From positions 16,180,716 through 16,244,715 of the forward strand of contig OZ025211.1 of the NCBI GenBank assembly GCA_964019055.1: a stretch of 64,000 bases of DNA, written 5' to 3'. The notes below the pieces were generated by a model, which saw only the letters and a list, made by a program, of their open reading frames with translations, was not told the origin of the DNA and did not search any database. The translations under genes and the position numbers were made by a program. The stretch comes from Anthopleura xanthogrammica (taxonomy: Eukaryota > Cnidaria > Anthozoa > Actiniaria > Actiniidae). Of the stretch, positions 10,801-21,299 are shown in pieces (the stretch's first letter is position 1; the number at the start of each line of letters is the position of its first letter).

Positions 10801-11850
10801 CTAAACACAGCCAGAAATAATAGTTTTTTTCAACAACTTAGTGACGTTTCTGAAATGTTCTCTGTCTGAGTGAATGGCTTACAGCTTTATGGCTAATACT
10901 TTATAGGGATCTCACATATGAGTACTGTCCATGATCTCAACAGAGACAACAATCTGCTTGTACAATGCTTGCTTTTGATGCAATGCCTGTAAACAATAAT
11001 AAGTAAGATGTGTGTGTGTACACATATATATATATATATATATATTACAACAGGTCACTAAATAGCAAAGGATATATACATTGTTTCTATAGTTCATATC
11101 ATACATTTCAGTGTAAAAAAGGTATTTACTAAAATAAAGGAAAAAAGATAAGTAAGCTCATAAGGGTCTCTGAGCATTTATTTTTCTAAGGTGGGAGAGC
11201 CATTGAATTTTCACAAGGGAATGGTCATCGGTATGGTTTATTCAATCCAAAGTTCTGTAGCCAAAGAGAATTACAAACAATGGGTAGGGTCACAGTGAGA
11301 ACTAACCCATAGGCATAATTTTAATCCGTCACACCTCCCACTCGCCTGTAAAATCAGCTCTCAATTAAGAGTATAAAACTTACCTCTTAAACGCCCGTAC
11401 AGTGTGTTACTTCTGCATCCCTAACAACATAAAGCTATTTTCTCGTTGCTTGGTACAACAAAATATTAAAATCATGTTTTCACCTTGCCATAATAAATTC
11501 TCAGCTAGTCCAACGGGAAGTCCTTTGTATCTCTGTTTTTTTGTTTTTTTTTATTATTTTTTTTTGAAAATGATCGATGAGATCGATGAGTCAAGCCTTG
11601 TTTCATTGATAGCCAAAACAGCTAAAGGTTGAGAAACAAGCAGAACTCGAAGCTCATCAAGATGCTTAACCAGACTAGTGATATTCAACAACGCGATCTT
11701 AAAACCTCGTTTTATAGGAAAAATTTCCTAATGAGGAAGGCTCTCGGCAGATGACATATTACTTTCTAGTGGGTCAGGAGTATTAGAGTTATCACCATGA
11801 GAAATATTTAATGTGTCATCTATTGAAAAGCAGGAGCTTTCAGAAAGTAT
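10801..11850. other. Gap: (TA)n microsatellite, no recognised gene
   Basis: A (TA)n run lies at about 11024-11045. A minus exon-like block (ALHQKQALYKQIVVSVEIMDS) at 10917-10990 may be an upstream exon of the RING gene. Poly-T-rich sequence occurs at 11535-11565. No other feature seen. Confidence 0.35.
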
Positions 11851-12205
11851 TCATCTAGACTTAAAATAATTAATAATATTTGAATATAAAAGTTTGTTAC
11901 CGCTCGACGTCAGATGCACGCCACCTCGGTTTAAATGAGTGGTTGTGATATTGCTGTGAGTAATGATGTCCCTTCCATCTTGATTGCAGAATTTCTTTAA
12001 GATCTTATTTATTGACTTTACTTTAGTATTAATGGGATTCATCAGATCTGCACATCAACTCCGAGATTATAACTCTCGTCAAAGGAATCTGATTCAATGC
12101 GGCGGGCCAGCTCAACTATACCCTCAGCGATGTCTTTAGGTTCTTTACTGTTTAGATCGTTGGTGCCGCAGTGTAAAATTATTTCAACTTCTTATTCTTC
12201 TTATT
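11851..12205 (-). pseudogene. SGNH-hydrolase-like remnant (LINE-associated esterase type)
   Basis: Two adjoining minus-strand pieces. 12200-12055 reads IILHCGTNDLNSKEP, the block III (G-x-N-D) of SGNH/GDSL hydrolases, and ends in a stop; 12042-11851 in another frame reads FCNQDGRDIITHSNI then HLNRGGVHLTSSGN, the block V region with its catalytic histidine context (GGVHLT). In cnidarians such domains often sit in ORF1 of CR1-like LINEs, where they may help membrane or RNP interactions. Block I (GDS) is not visible. The frame break makes this a relic. Confidence 0.55.
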
Positions 12206-12564
12206 ATGATGTCTGCTTCAACCAGAGAACCATCATGAGCAGTTAAAGTGCCTATCACCCATATTTTTTTACTTTTTGGACGAAAAGTATAATACATGAG
12301 ATTAAAGAATCAACAAAAAAAATTAGGATATTACGCGTCTTTGTATTTTTTTTCTCAAAAGAATGCTGGAATTTTACTAAAATGGCCATTTCGGCCGAGT
12401 GCAGTAGGGGACTGGTACGTATGACGTAGCAGGAGTAACCAGGTTACCGCCGCGTTACTAAGCGTTACTGTGATTCATGTTGTTTTGAAGCCACAACTGT
12501 GTCCTTTGACTGTTGGATTTGAGATTGTTCTAGAGTTCGCTTACTGTAAAAAACTACATCGAAA
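12206..12564. other. Upstream region of the P2X7-type gene
   Basis: No gene. A GC-richer stretch (12380-12480) just upstream of the ATG at 12565 contains TGACGTAGC-like sequence; no TATA box can be assigned with confidence. Confidence 0.3.
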
Positions 12565-15202
12565 ATGTCTACGACTTCTTCTTCATCCGACGAATGCTCT
12601 TTCTCTGGCGATGACTCAGAATTTAACTATATTCCGGGAAACTACGAAGAAGATGATACTAACAACAAGTTGATGAGTAACAATGAAGATGAGGAGATAG
12701 ATGATGTGGTTCAGCCGTACTCAAACGAGCCCATGGCCGACGAAGAGTGGCTTAAAGAATATAAGAAAAGACAGGAGGACAAAGAACGCAGATTAGAGAG
12801 TTTAAAAGATCGTTTAGTGGGAAAAGAAGAACTTAGAAACTGGTAAGATCTACATGTATCGTAAGGCACAAACATCTAGTAAGCTTACATGATTTCTGTA
12901 AATATCACGATTGCACTAGTGTGATGATCGATTATTTTTTTCTTTGAAATTTGTAGGTGCTCTTGTGGAAAATGCTCGACAACCTTCCTTCAGAATGCCA
13001 ATGAGTGCTACTGTTGTAAAGACATGGAAAAGTGCATCGAGGCGCTTTCCGACAAGTGGGTACTCGAAGAAACGCAGACTCCTCCAAGCTGCATAACACT
13101 GCATCCAGCATTTCAAACTGTTTGTCTGGATAGATGGTCTCTCAGGCTTTCCGCTGGAAAATACAGAACAATTGATAGGAAAAGTTATCGACAAACTGGT
13201 TCGGAAGAGAAGTAAGTCAAGCACCTTTGAATGTAGATAACCTTGTGCGAAGCTCAGGCTATAGCTCGCCATGCTTGTAGTCTGTGATTATATTTGGACT
13301 AAATGTTTCACAAACTTTAAGGTGTAAACAGTTTCTCTTTTCTCTTTTTTCTGAGGGACATGCTTATTATTTTTTCTATTCAGAGAAAGATGCTAACTAG
13401 TAAAAGATCTCTTTATTATTATTATCAAAACATGTGTAATAGAAATTTGAGTAAGGGAGTTATCATTATTTATCAGGGGGGGGCTTCTAAATTTGGGGGA
13501 GGGTCAATTTTTTTTTAAACTCAAGTTTGGGGAGGGTCACATTATTTTAAACTTGGTCTATATCTTTTGTGACTATTACTCATCATTCTCATCATTATTA
13601 CCCTTATTACTGTAAAAATATGCCCTAACTAAAACAATATTATAACAACATTCCTTGCAGACATTATATGTGACCTTTCACGCGACTTCGGGGCTTAACG
13701 AAATCTGCGTTGTAATGCGTTTTCAACGCTTTTCAACGCGTTGTCAACGCAATGCAACGCATTGTCAACGATCAATAATGCTTTGTAACGTTTCTTAATG
13801 AACTTGAAAAACGTTGAAATGCTTTTTTGATAATTGTCAACGTTTACTCAATCCTTAGGTTCAACGTTTCGGAAATCCACAGCCTTGATTGATCTGTGTT
13901 ATTTGATAATTATTGTAGGGATGAAGAATAAATTCACTATATTAAGCAAATCATTGCAAAATAGGTACAGTAATTCGTACATCCCTTTTATTTATCAGTG
14001 ACACATTCAATTCGTTGAAATGCTGATTTGAGCCCCTTTAGCCTACGTGCTTCTGGGCATTACTCCAGGGTGATCGAAATACATACAAAACTATTTAGCT
14101 ATTTTCGGGTCGAAGATAACGAACTTCAATGGATGATTTTAAACTGTTTTTAAAAAACTTAAAAGTTTTCACAGAAATAATTATATTTTAGAAGTGTACT
14201 TGAAGAATACAAATTCGTTTACTGCGATTTTCACTATTCTGCGAACTCGGTAGTTGTGAGTTGCACGTTGGAATGTGTTTTCAATGCGCCGACTAGATTT
14301 TATCATGAGCCTGAAACCCGATGACATCAGAGAAGACCGCCTTATTATCGTTGATTTCAATGCCTTCAGTTCGTGTGAAGAACTGCGTTTGAACGGTACG
14401 ATTGTATTTTCGGTTCCCTTACTTTAAACGAAGATTTGACTAATTGAGTTTAAGTGTTTATTATTTTTCCTCAACCTACATCTTTTCTTGAACCTGTTGA
14501 TTCATCCGAAAGTAAAATTCAAGAAGTGTCCGTAAACAATTGTAGATCGTTTATCTATCGTGAGCGAATTCGCGTATCCAAGAGTTATCAAAAGAAATGA
14601 GAAATATTTGCACCGACAGTTTGCTAAAAAACGTATGTACAATCATAGAAAATGGATGGGCAACGGATTTACTGATGCAAATAACTATAATCGTGACATA
14701 TCAAACGGATCAAAGGTGACCAGACATGCTCTCAGAAAAAGTAAGCTAAATGTTTCTCAACGTTTCGAACATTTTTATCAGAACAATCTTATCGGTCTTA
14801 AATGTTCCTCAACGCATCATGATACGATGTAACGAATTCCAATGTTTCTCAACGGTCTTAAAATGTTTATCAACGCATTGTCAACGGTCTTCAATGCGTT
14901 GAAATGGAAAACGGTTCAACGCTCAATTGCGTTAAGCCCCGAAGTCGCGTGAAGGGTCACATATATGGAAATAAGAATTTCAATAATATGCATAATATTC
15001 ATTCCCTAACTTGTTTCTTTTTAGGTTCATGAGAAGTGTTGCTTATAGAGAATTCATACATCTGGTTTATGACCGTGTTTGAAAGAATAGAATACCACTT
15101 CCTGCATGTGCCTATCATGCAATAAGAAGCAAGTTTCAACCTAAAGACAGCAATGAATGCTTTGTTGGGTTTGAAGATGAGGATGAGGAAATAGATGATT
15201 AA
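12565..15202 (+). pseudogene. P2X7-receptor C-terminal (ballast) domain gene, three exons, one stop codon
   Basis: Exons 12565-12842, 12957-13211 and 15025-15202 join in phase at GT-AG introns (donors GGTAAG and AAGTAAGT; acceptors TTGTAG and TTTTAG). Exon 1 is acidic and low-complexity; exons 2-3 carry the zinc-binding domain found at the cytoplasmic C-terminus of P2X7: CSCGKC, ECYCCKDMEKC, CITLHPAFQTVCLDRW, YREFIHLVYDRV and LPACAYHAIRSKF. Here it is free-standing, without the ion-channel part, as in many cnidarian multicopy genes. A TGA at 15080-15082 interrupts exon 3 where a glycine codon is usual, five residues before PLPACA. Everything else is open to the final TAA. Intron 2 hosts a transposon (13669-14961). 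One substitution or an assembly error could explain the stop. Confidence 0.75.
13669..14961. mobile_element. Non-autonomous-looking DNA transposon with 32-bp terminal inverted repeats
   Basis: The left end (13669-13700, starting TGTGACCTTTCACGCGACTT) and right end (14930-14961) are reverse complements with one mismatch in 32. Flanks read TATA on both sides (ATTATA|TGTG and CACA|TATATG), so the target duplication is TATA or a TA-rich variant that cannot be placed exactly. Both subterminal regions (13715-13870 and 14745-14915) are packed with copies of TCAACGCATTG / CAACG and their complements, as in binding-site arrays for a transposase. A 90-codon frame at 14560-14832 with no known domain lies inside. 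The element sits in intron 2 of the P2X7-type gene. Confidence 0.75.
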
Positions 15203-15419
15203 ATTAGAAAATTTCAATTACAATATCAAAATATAAATATTATCATGTAATGGTATTTCTTCTGTTTTTTGGACAGTCAACAACAAATTTTTCTCTGGTT
15301 TGGCCTCAACAAATGTCGTGTAAATGTCTTCAATGTAATCTGTTTAACAAAACAATGATTAAAAATGAAAGTTAAGGTCAAATATTTCAGAGCTAGTAGG
15401 TATACTGTTTTTATACCAA
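15203..15419. other. Short gap, no feature
   Basis: Downstream of the P2X7-type gene; AT-rich, with no polyadenylation signal that can be assigned confidently. Confidence 0.25.
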
Positions 15420-16554
15420 AATTTGGCTTTACTCTGACGCTGCAAACAGTTGCTTCGCCATTTTTGAATTTTGGATAAACTATCCTAACTTGTTCCGTCC
15501 CCTCTTCACTTTGTCGGACATCTCATTGAAGGTTGAAATTAAAGTGGACAGCTGCAATTGTATGCCTGGAAAAAAAATTCAAAATTAATTATTTTGTTCC
15601 AAATTGAATGTACTTTGTATTGACTGCATGCTTTTACAATGTATTGGCATAGTTTTATTGTTCTTCTGATACTCATTGAATATTCACCCAGATGAAAACA
15701 TGCCAATTCATTGTCACCAGGTAAACTTTTGTTCCTTGCATTGTGATTGAGAGTTTGACTTTATTTGCAATATGTTTTACAGACATTAATGATCATTAAT
15801 TCCAAGTGCACACAAAGTACCCAAGGTACCTTACTTAGAAATGCAGTTATTGACAAGTTACCTGCAGTACATCCCTTGATAAGAGTATGCTGTCATTTTG
15901 GGGGCATACTGGTTTACAACCGAATGAAAACCCTCTGAACAGCTTGTTTGGGCCATTGGTGAGGCCTTTTTGATCCCCGTCATCATTGAGGGTTTCTTTA
16001 AGACAGTACATACTTTGTCGTAAACTGGTGTTTCTACAGAAAAAAGACATTGCATCAGCAAAAATAATAATATTAAAAAGATTGTCGAGGACCTTTTCAA
16101 ATCCATTCTAAGGCCTTTGGAAACAGAGCAGTGATATGGGCAAAAGATTTTTGAGGTTAAAGGGAGACAGCATTCTTTTTGAAGCATTCTCCATGAATAA
16201 CCCTGGTTTTGTTTTAATTACCAATGACATACCTTCCTCGAGCCTCCTATCTCCTATAACCTCCTCATGGGCACATTTATTTTAAATTTGCCATTTTCAA
16301 GGTTAGAATGCTTGTTGATGATATGAGACAGAAATGAAACATTTGGCCCATATCAACTCCCCATCACCAGATGGCGTGGATGTAGCACTCCACAACAGGT
16401 GATTTTCACAAGGCTTGATCCATTCGACCAGACATTCTCCATCTTTCTCCTTGCTGATTTTAGTTAGAACTTTGTGTATCTCTAAAGAAAATAAAAATAG
16501 CAATAAATTGTCTCGCATCCGGAACAAGATAACGTCGCATAATAGCTGCATCAT
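15420..16554 (-). pseudogene. Uncharacterised multicopy cnidarian/sponge family, exons (copy 2)
   Basis: Minus-strand blocks in protein order: 16490-16310 (EIHKVLTKISKEKDGECLV..., ...SATSTPSGDGELIWAKC), 16300-16100 (in other frames, CAHEEV and NASKRMLSPFN), 16045-15860 (VYDKVCTVLKKPSM..., CSEGFHSVVNQYAPKM, YSYQGMYCR, ending at a good donor after the R codon), and 15570-15430 (TIAAVHFNFNLQ, stop, VRIVYPKFKNGEATV). The order and motifs match the family seen at 862-1380. No catalytic domain is known for it. Stops in the last and second blocks indicate decay. Confidence 0.55.
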
Positions 16555-16730
16555 AACTGTAAATCCTTTCTCTTAAATAAAAAAAAAAAATTCCTAATAA
16601 CATGATTGCAAATACTCAACTCTTTTGGAGATGCCACAGATCAAAATAGTGTGTGATGTTCCTAAAATTTTCCCGCATGTATTTTGCAATAGACGTATGG
16701 CGATTTGTGATTAGAGTGTTGAAAGCAAGT

Positions 16731-16822
16731 CCAGTTCAGTGTTGGTCTCAGTGAGCTGCCCGGTCTATCTCCCTCGACACAACATTGTTTAGGGGAGGAG
16801 GGGGTTCGTTTTCGGGGGATTT
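16731..16822 (+). repeat. 92-bp direct repeat, left copy
   Basis: Starts CCAGTTCAGTGTTGGTCTCA and ends TTCGGGGGATTT. Identical, base for base by eye, to 22639-22730. Its flanks differ from those of the right copy. Confidence 0.9.
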
Positions 16823-17286
16823 GAACACATTTGAAAGACTATTGGAGTGCAACGGTTTACTACTGTTAGCACTCATGTTTTTTGTTGGTTTTCATCAAAT
16901 ACGAACTAAAAATGTACGGTTTACAATGGTTCACATCGCTTTTCACTATAAGAAAGCTATAGATGTCAAATTCATTTTAACTGCGAATTGCATGTAAACC
17001 GTTGTGAACCGTGAGAAATTCAATTGAATTTGGTTGTTAACCGATATTGGTTAATGTTCTTTTGTTTGCCTAAAACCTAATATTCATTTCATGTGCTTTA
17101 GTGTAATAGTAAGTGAGAAAATAATTTTTTCCTTCCTTACAAAGACCATGGTCAACAAACCGGAAGTGGAATTGTAATGAAGCCGGAAGTCAACTTTTGA
17201 ATAATTGTTACACAATAGTTTTGTAAATAAAAATAGTTTATTCACGTGATATCTTTACATATATTTACATTGTTCTTTTTTCTACA
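16823..17286. other. Gap: inverted repeats of GGTTTAC / GTGAACC type
   Basis: Short motifs related to ACGGTTTAC and GTAAACCGTTGTGAACCG occur in both orientations between 16850 and 17010. This may be the end of a small inverted-repeat element or the 3' flank of the Tc1-like transposon. No gene. Confidence 0.4.
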
Positions 17287-18250
17287 TTAGTATTTTGTTC
17301 TGTTGCCATTATGCTTTATTATCAAGTCTATACGGTTGTTCATGGAGTCAATAATGTCAATTGTTTGTGACGGAAAAGCTTCGAATTTTACGCGCTCCTT
17401 AAGATTATCGTATGTTTCTTTTGTTATATTCTGTTCTAAAGCTTGTCTATTTAGTTCTTTTTTGATGAGATGAAATAGATTTTCAATAGGGTTTAGATCA
17501 GGGCTACGTGGGGGTATGGAAATATTTCTGCTTTCATTCTTTTTAATTCTTTCTTTACACCCGCACAGTTCTGACTAGGATCCCTGTCCTGTAGCCACAG
17601 CCTAGACGGACCTTTATCGGCTTTGCGGAACAAAGACGGGAATCTTTTTCTCACATAACTTTGAAAATAACTGCCGTCGAGTTTTTCATACTCGTCACAT
17701 GCAATTACGCCTTTACTGTAACTTATGGCGACAAAAAGTTTCAGCACCTTACCCCCACTTCCTTCTTTCTTGCCCTTTGCAGTGCACCCCTCCTCCATAC
17801 CCTCGTCTTTTCGCCGCCAAATACGACCCATAGGTGCTCTTGCTTGACCCGCAGGATTTGTCTTGTAGTAGAAGCTTACTCCGTCCAAATAAAAATTGAT
17901 ATGGGATGTCCATAAATTATGAGGCCATGAAGTTTTAATTTTTCGAGCGAACTTAAGACGTAACGTAAGATCGCGCGAGCTTAGCACACCTTTTTTTCTT
18001 GCCTGCAAATAACTATAACCATTGGCATTTAATGTTCGTCTCACGGTTCTGTTGCTGACAGTCTTTGGATCTATTCCGCATGCATCCATTAAGCGGCCAG
18101 AGAAAAAATTGGGGTTTTGTTTCTGTTGAATTTTTTTTTGCGAAGAAGTTGTCTTTCAGTCCTGGCACTGATTTTTCTTGGTCTCCCTGGACTCTTTACA
18201 TTCTTTTTATTTTTTATATATCCTTTATGCTCTCCCTCTAATTTCCATGA
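17287..18250 (-). pseudogene. Tc1/mariner-like transposase, C-terminal two thirds, frameshifted
   Basis: In minus-strand order: the GRPRK hinge typical of Tc1-like proteins (SPGRPRKISARTERQLL, about 18165-18210), then after a frameshift SGRLMDACGIDPKTVSNRTV (second helix-turn-helix), an aspartate-containing YLDGVSFYYK strand, LQDRDPSQN (second catalytic aspartate region), and in a third frame PPRSPDLNPIENLFHLIKKE, the conserved Tc1 box with the last acidic residue, ending at a TAA at 17287. The protein cuts and pastes DNA at TA sites in intact elements. Two frameshifts inactivate it. The first DNA-binding domain is not adjacent but may be the one at 22184-22393. Confidence 0.8.
18226..18247 (+). 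repeat. Left member of a ~20-bp inverted pair around the DIRS insert
   Basis: TTATGCTCTCCCTCTAATTT with CC following; its reverse complement recurs at 22159-22178 with a 2-bp deletion and one substitution. The two bracket the DIRS/Ngaro element. Confidence 0.4.
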
Positions 18251-18888
18251 ATAAAAATAGAAACTGGTAATACTGCTTTGCCTGTGCTCTGTTTACTGGG
18301 CAACAAGGACAATGAATAAGCCATGATTGAACGATAAGGACTATGGGTTAAAAACCCAAAGCCGGTTTATTAAATCAATAAGTTCAATCAAGTAATTACA
18401 ATATTTACAAATATATAATTGTTAAAATTTGGCCCAGCAAAGGTGAGGGCAACAACAAACGCCAAAAGCATCTCCAAAAAACGAGATGCAGCCCCACCCC
18501 AGGCAAAAGCAGTAAATGAACCAGCTTGAAATTATGACAATGTAAGAAATTGACATAAAATTGAATACAATAGACCAGCTAAACACTGCTGCCCTTGCAA
18601 GACAGTGATAGTTGAACTATGTAACTAATAAAATGACTAAAACACTTCTGCCCTTGCAAGAAAGTGTTGATATTATAAACGTAAAAAGCTAAACACTGCT
18701 GCCCTTGCAAGACAGTGATAGTTGATCTATATAACTAATAATTTGACTAACACACTTCTGCCCTTGCTAGAAAGTGTTGACTGGAAAATATAAAAGATCA
18801 GAGTGCATATATCACAATGCATACTGCTGCCCTTTGCGAGACAGTTGCACCATGGTGAAGCACTACTGTGGATAAGTTAAAGTGAGGG
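18251..18888. repeat. Hairpin-rich 110-bp tandem repeat (3' region of DIRS element)
   Basis: From about 18580 to 18835 a unit of about 110 bp occurs 2.3 times. Each unit has two hairpins with the shared loop GCCCTTGC, for example AACACTTCTGCCCTTGCAAG followed by AAAGTGTT. Lies directly downstream of the tyrosine recombinase in element orientation, so probably its non-coding 3' region. Bases 18251-18575 hold no gene. Confidence 0.7.
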
Positions 18889-19262
18889 TTAGGCTGAGAA
18901 ACTATTAATTCTGATATATTTCCTAAAAGCATTTGATTTCCAACGGCCAAGCACTCTTATCTGAGAATCGGATGATCCTAAAGCCGCTGCATGAGAGGCT
19001 GCACCGATTCGAAAGCTATGCCCTTTATAATGGGCTGGATCTAATCCACACTGCTTAATAGCTGAAGAAAGAAAATGCGAAAACGTATTTCTAGGGACAG
19101 CCACACCAGTGTGGAGCTGGAAAAATGCCCCCTGGTTATGGTTACACTGACCGAGATATTCAAGGAGACATTGAACTGGGCAAGACCCAGTAGCTTGTCG
19201 ATTAACAATAATAGAAAAAGGCCGTTGGTTATAATTGTGTTAATAATCCCCAAAAGAAATTT
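18889..19262 (-). pseudogene. DIRS/Ngaro tyrosine recombinase, C-terminal catalytic part
   Basis: Minus-strand frame with the catalytic C-terminal motifs of retrotransposon tyrosine recombinases: GHSFRIGAASHAAALG (H-x-x-R), QIRVLGRW and the nucleophile context RKYIRI. Upstream in another frame: CPVQCLLEYL and GAFFQLHTG, also typical, so one frame change lies near 19105. It would integrate the circular DNA copy of the element. The N-terminal part of the recombinase and the whole RT palm are missing between this fragment and the RT start at 19637, showing an internal deletion. Confidence 0.8.
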
Positions 19263-19637
19263 TTATGGCCTTGATAAAATGTGAAGAAGTACAAAGTTTT
19301 GAAACTTGATGAAGCGATAAGCAGCCAGTTCCTTCTCAATTTTCGAAGAAACCACATCAGGATGATTACATGCACTTAATAGGTTCTCAGCCTCAAAGGA
19401 AAGGTTTTCCCCTTCAAAATGCAGAGGAAAACCATTCTTAAACCCAGAGTAAAGATAATTAATTGTGGACAGTGTATACCCGGAAAGAAGATTAAGCAAG
19501 CGCTCAGCTTTTATTGGTGTTGGGAGACTGAGACTTGGAGTGAGAGGGTGCTGGGGTTGTTCTCGTTGAGGGACGAAAATTACACTGAAACCCTCCGTGA
19601 TTGCGTTCACATTTGAAACAGACATGTTTGTAGTCAC
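19263..19637 (-). pseudogene. DIRS/Ngaro reverse transcriptase, N-terminal remnant
   Basis: Minus-strand frame of 124 codons overlapping the gag end in another frame. The part KAERLLNLLSGYTLSTINYL ... NLLSACNHPDVVSSKIEKEL corresponds to the region before the RT palm in the second DIRS copy (VKAAVLNSVLSAYDQ ... QEQPGVLSSKLEKEW at 46.4 kb). It then ends in unrelated sequence (KFQNFVLLHILSRP) where the RT core should begin, consistent with deletion of the RT/RNase H and recombinase N-terminus. Confidence 0.65.
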
Positions 19638-20643
19638 AAACCAAACACTCTCTCCCTCGTTGAAAACGGTAACAATAACCCTTGGGAATGGGAGTGCTCT
19701 TAAAGACCTTATTAGGAATGTGATGACTAGGGGGCTGTGACGCCTTCACATGGTTCCCCTGGTTCCCTTGAGAACGAAGCCATAGCTCCCAGTGAATAGT
19801 ATCCCAGGGAAAGGCCTCCGGTTGGCCTTGTCTCAAAAACCGAAAATTCTCATCATAAAATCTCCAATTATGAGAACGGGATGCCAAATCCTGTATAAGG
19901 TCACCATACTTCATTAAAGCTGGTGCCTCAGTTGTGTATTTCCGGGTGTACACTGCCACAAAAATTCGGAAAGCTGACCTCCAATCCTCTATGTTTACCA
20001 TTTTCTTAGGCTTATTGGAAGGCTCTAAACACAAAGAGGGTTGGTCTCCCTTTCCATTTACAAAACTAATGTGGTATTTGTTATCAGCTTGGATATGATT
20101 ACTGATCAAGACCCCAAAATCAATAAATTCATTGCTGATGATCTTAGTCCTGACCTTTTCCGGTATACAGGCGTCAAGACTAAGCCCAACAGAATGGAAC
20201 ATTGCACTAGGCTTATGCCTCTCACCTTGGAGGGTGTTATTTATCAAACCTATCGATGAATTAATGAGCTGGCCAACAGGAGACTCCCCTTGTGTTATGG
20301 CGGTTGGCACTAACGGCTCTTCGATAAGTTCGTCACTTTGCACTACTGAAATGACATCTGATGAAGATGGCAGCGTCAGATTGGCTGAAGATGCCGGCTG
20401 CGTAGCTGTGGGTCGTGGCGGGTTTATTAGTGGTGTAATAACTTTTAACACCTCTGCAGTGACCCTTGACACCAATTCTTCAAATATCTGTGGGGACAGA
20501 CTAACTGATGTTGCCCCTGGTTCTGCCGTCGAGTTGGATGGTACTGTCACCGGTCTGGAAGACCTCCTTCTCTTTGGTGCCGGTGGTAAAGTGGCCTCAG
20601 CTTCTGGAATGCGATTGTTTCGTGCTGATCTTCTAGGAGGCAT
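19504..20643 (-). CDS. DIRS/Ngaro gag-like protein
   Basis: Open minus-strand frame; the ATG at 20643 (MPPRRSARNN) is chosen because the second copy begins MPPRAKRSRR at the same place, although the frame is open further upstream. Order: basic N-terminus, P/T/S-rich linker, conserved capsid-like region (FIDFGVLISNH, WRSAFRIFVAVYTRKY, LMKYGDLIQDLA, WRFYDENFRFLRQ, WDTIHWELWLR), then a cysteine/histidine-rich RGRECLVCDYKHVCFKCERN tail likely binding nucleic acid. About 380 residues. It forms the RNA particle of the element. Intact in this copy even though the pol part is deleted. Confidence 0.8.
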   Translation of the reverse strand: MPPRRSARNNRIPEAEATLPPAPKRRRSSRPVTVPSNSTAEPGATSVSLSPQIFEELVSRVTAEVLKVITPLINPPRPTATQPASSANLTLPSSSDVISVVQSDELIEEPLVPTAITQGESPVGQLINSSIGLINNTLQGERHKPSAMFHSVGLSLDACIPEKVRTKIISNEFIDFGVLISNHIQADNKYHISFVNGKGDQPSLCLEPSNKPKKMVNIEDWRSAFRIFVAVYTRKYTTEAPALMKYGDLIQDLASRSHNWRFYDENFRFLRQGQPEAFPWDTIHWELWLRSQGNQGNHVKASQPPSHHIPNKVFKSTPIPKGYCYRFQRGRECLVCDYKHVCFKCERNHGGFQCNFRPSTRTTPAPSHSKSQSPNTNKS

Positions 20644-20699
20644 GCTGTAATCAAAACAAAAAGGCAGCAGAGATTGTATCATGTAGAGGAACATGTAGA

Positions 20700-21110
20700 G
20701 GATTGAAGCCCCCCTAAATAAATCAAATGAAGGGAAGTTAAGCCCCCAGACATAAACTAGGGGAGTTAAGCCCCAATACACAAAATAAATCAAGGAGATT
20801 TAAGCTCAAGAACATAAACTAGGGGAGTTAAGCCCCAATGAACAACATAAATCAAGGAGATTTAAGCTCAAGAACATAAACTAGGGGAGTTAAGCCCCAA
20901 TGAACAACATAAATCAAGGAGATTTAAGCTCAAGAACATAAACTAGGGGAGTCAAGTCCCAATAAACAACGTAAAACCAGGAGATTCAAGCTCCAGAATA
21001 TAAACTAGGGAAGTTAAGTCCCAATAAAATTAATAAATCAAGGAGATTTAAGCTCCATAACATAGACTAGTGGAGTAAAGCTCCAATAAACAAAGTAAAT
21101 AAGCATAATT
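20700..21110. repeat. 62-bp tandem repeat, about 5-6 units
   Basis: Unit contains GGGGAGTTAAGCCCCAAT, AATCAAGGAGATTTAAGCTC and AAGAACATAAACTA. Unit starts near 20760, 20821, 20884, 20946, 21007 and 21069; early ones are nearly identical, later ones diverge. It lies between the SGNH ORF and gag of the DIRS element, so may be its internal untranslated region. GGGGAGTTAAGCCCC can fold back on itself. Confidence 0.85.
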
Positions 21111-21299
21111 TAGCCGAAGAACATAGGTTAGATAATGCTCACATATAAATTTAAGGAATAAGAACAACGGTACATGTTCCATGATGTCCCATGATTACAA
21201 CGAACCACAAGCGGTGTAAATAAACTGACAAAATAAAATGTCAATTGAGCCAAATCAATAGAAAAAACCTGGATTCGTAGAAATTAAACGGAAACAAAC

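Noticed and set aside
20132..20650. 172-codon plus-strand frame opposite gag
   Set aside because: It is the mirror of the strongly supported gag frame and has no features of its own.
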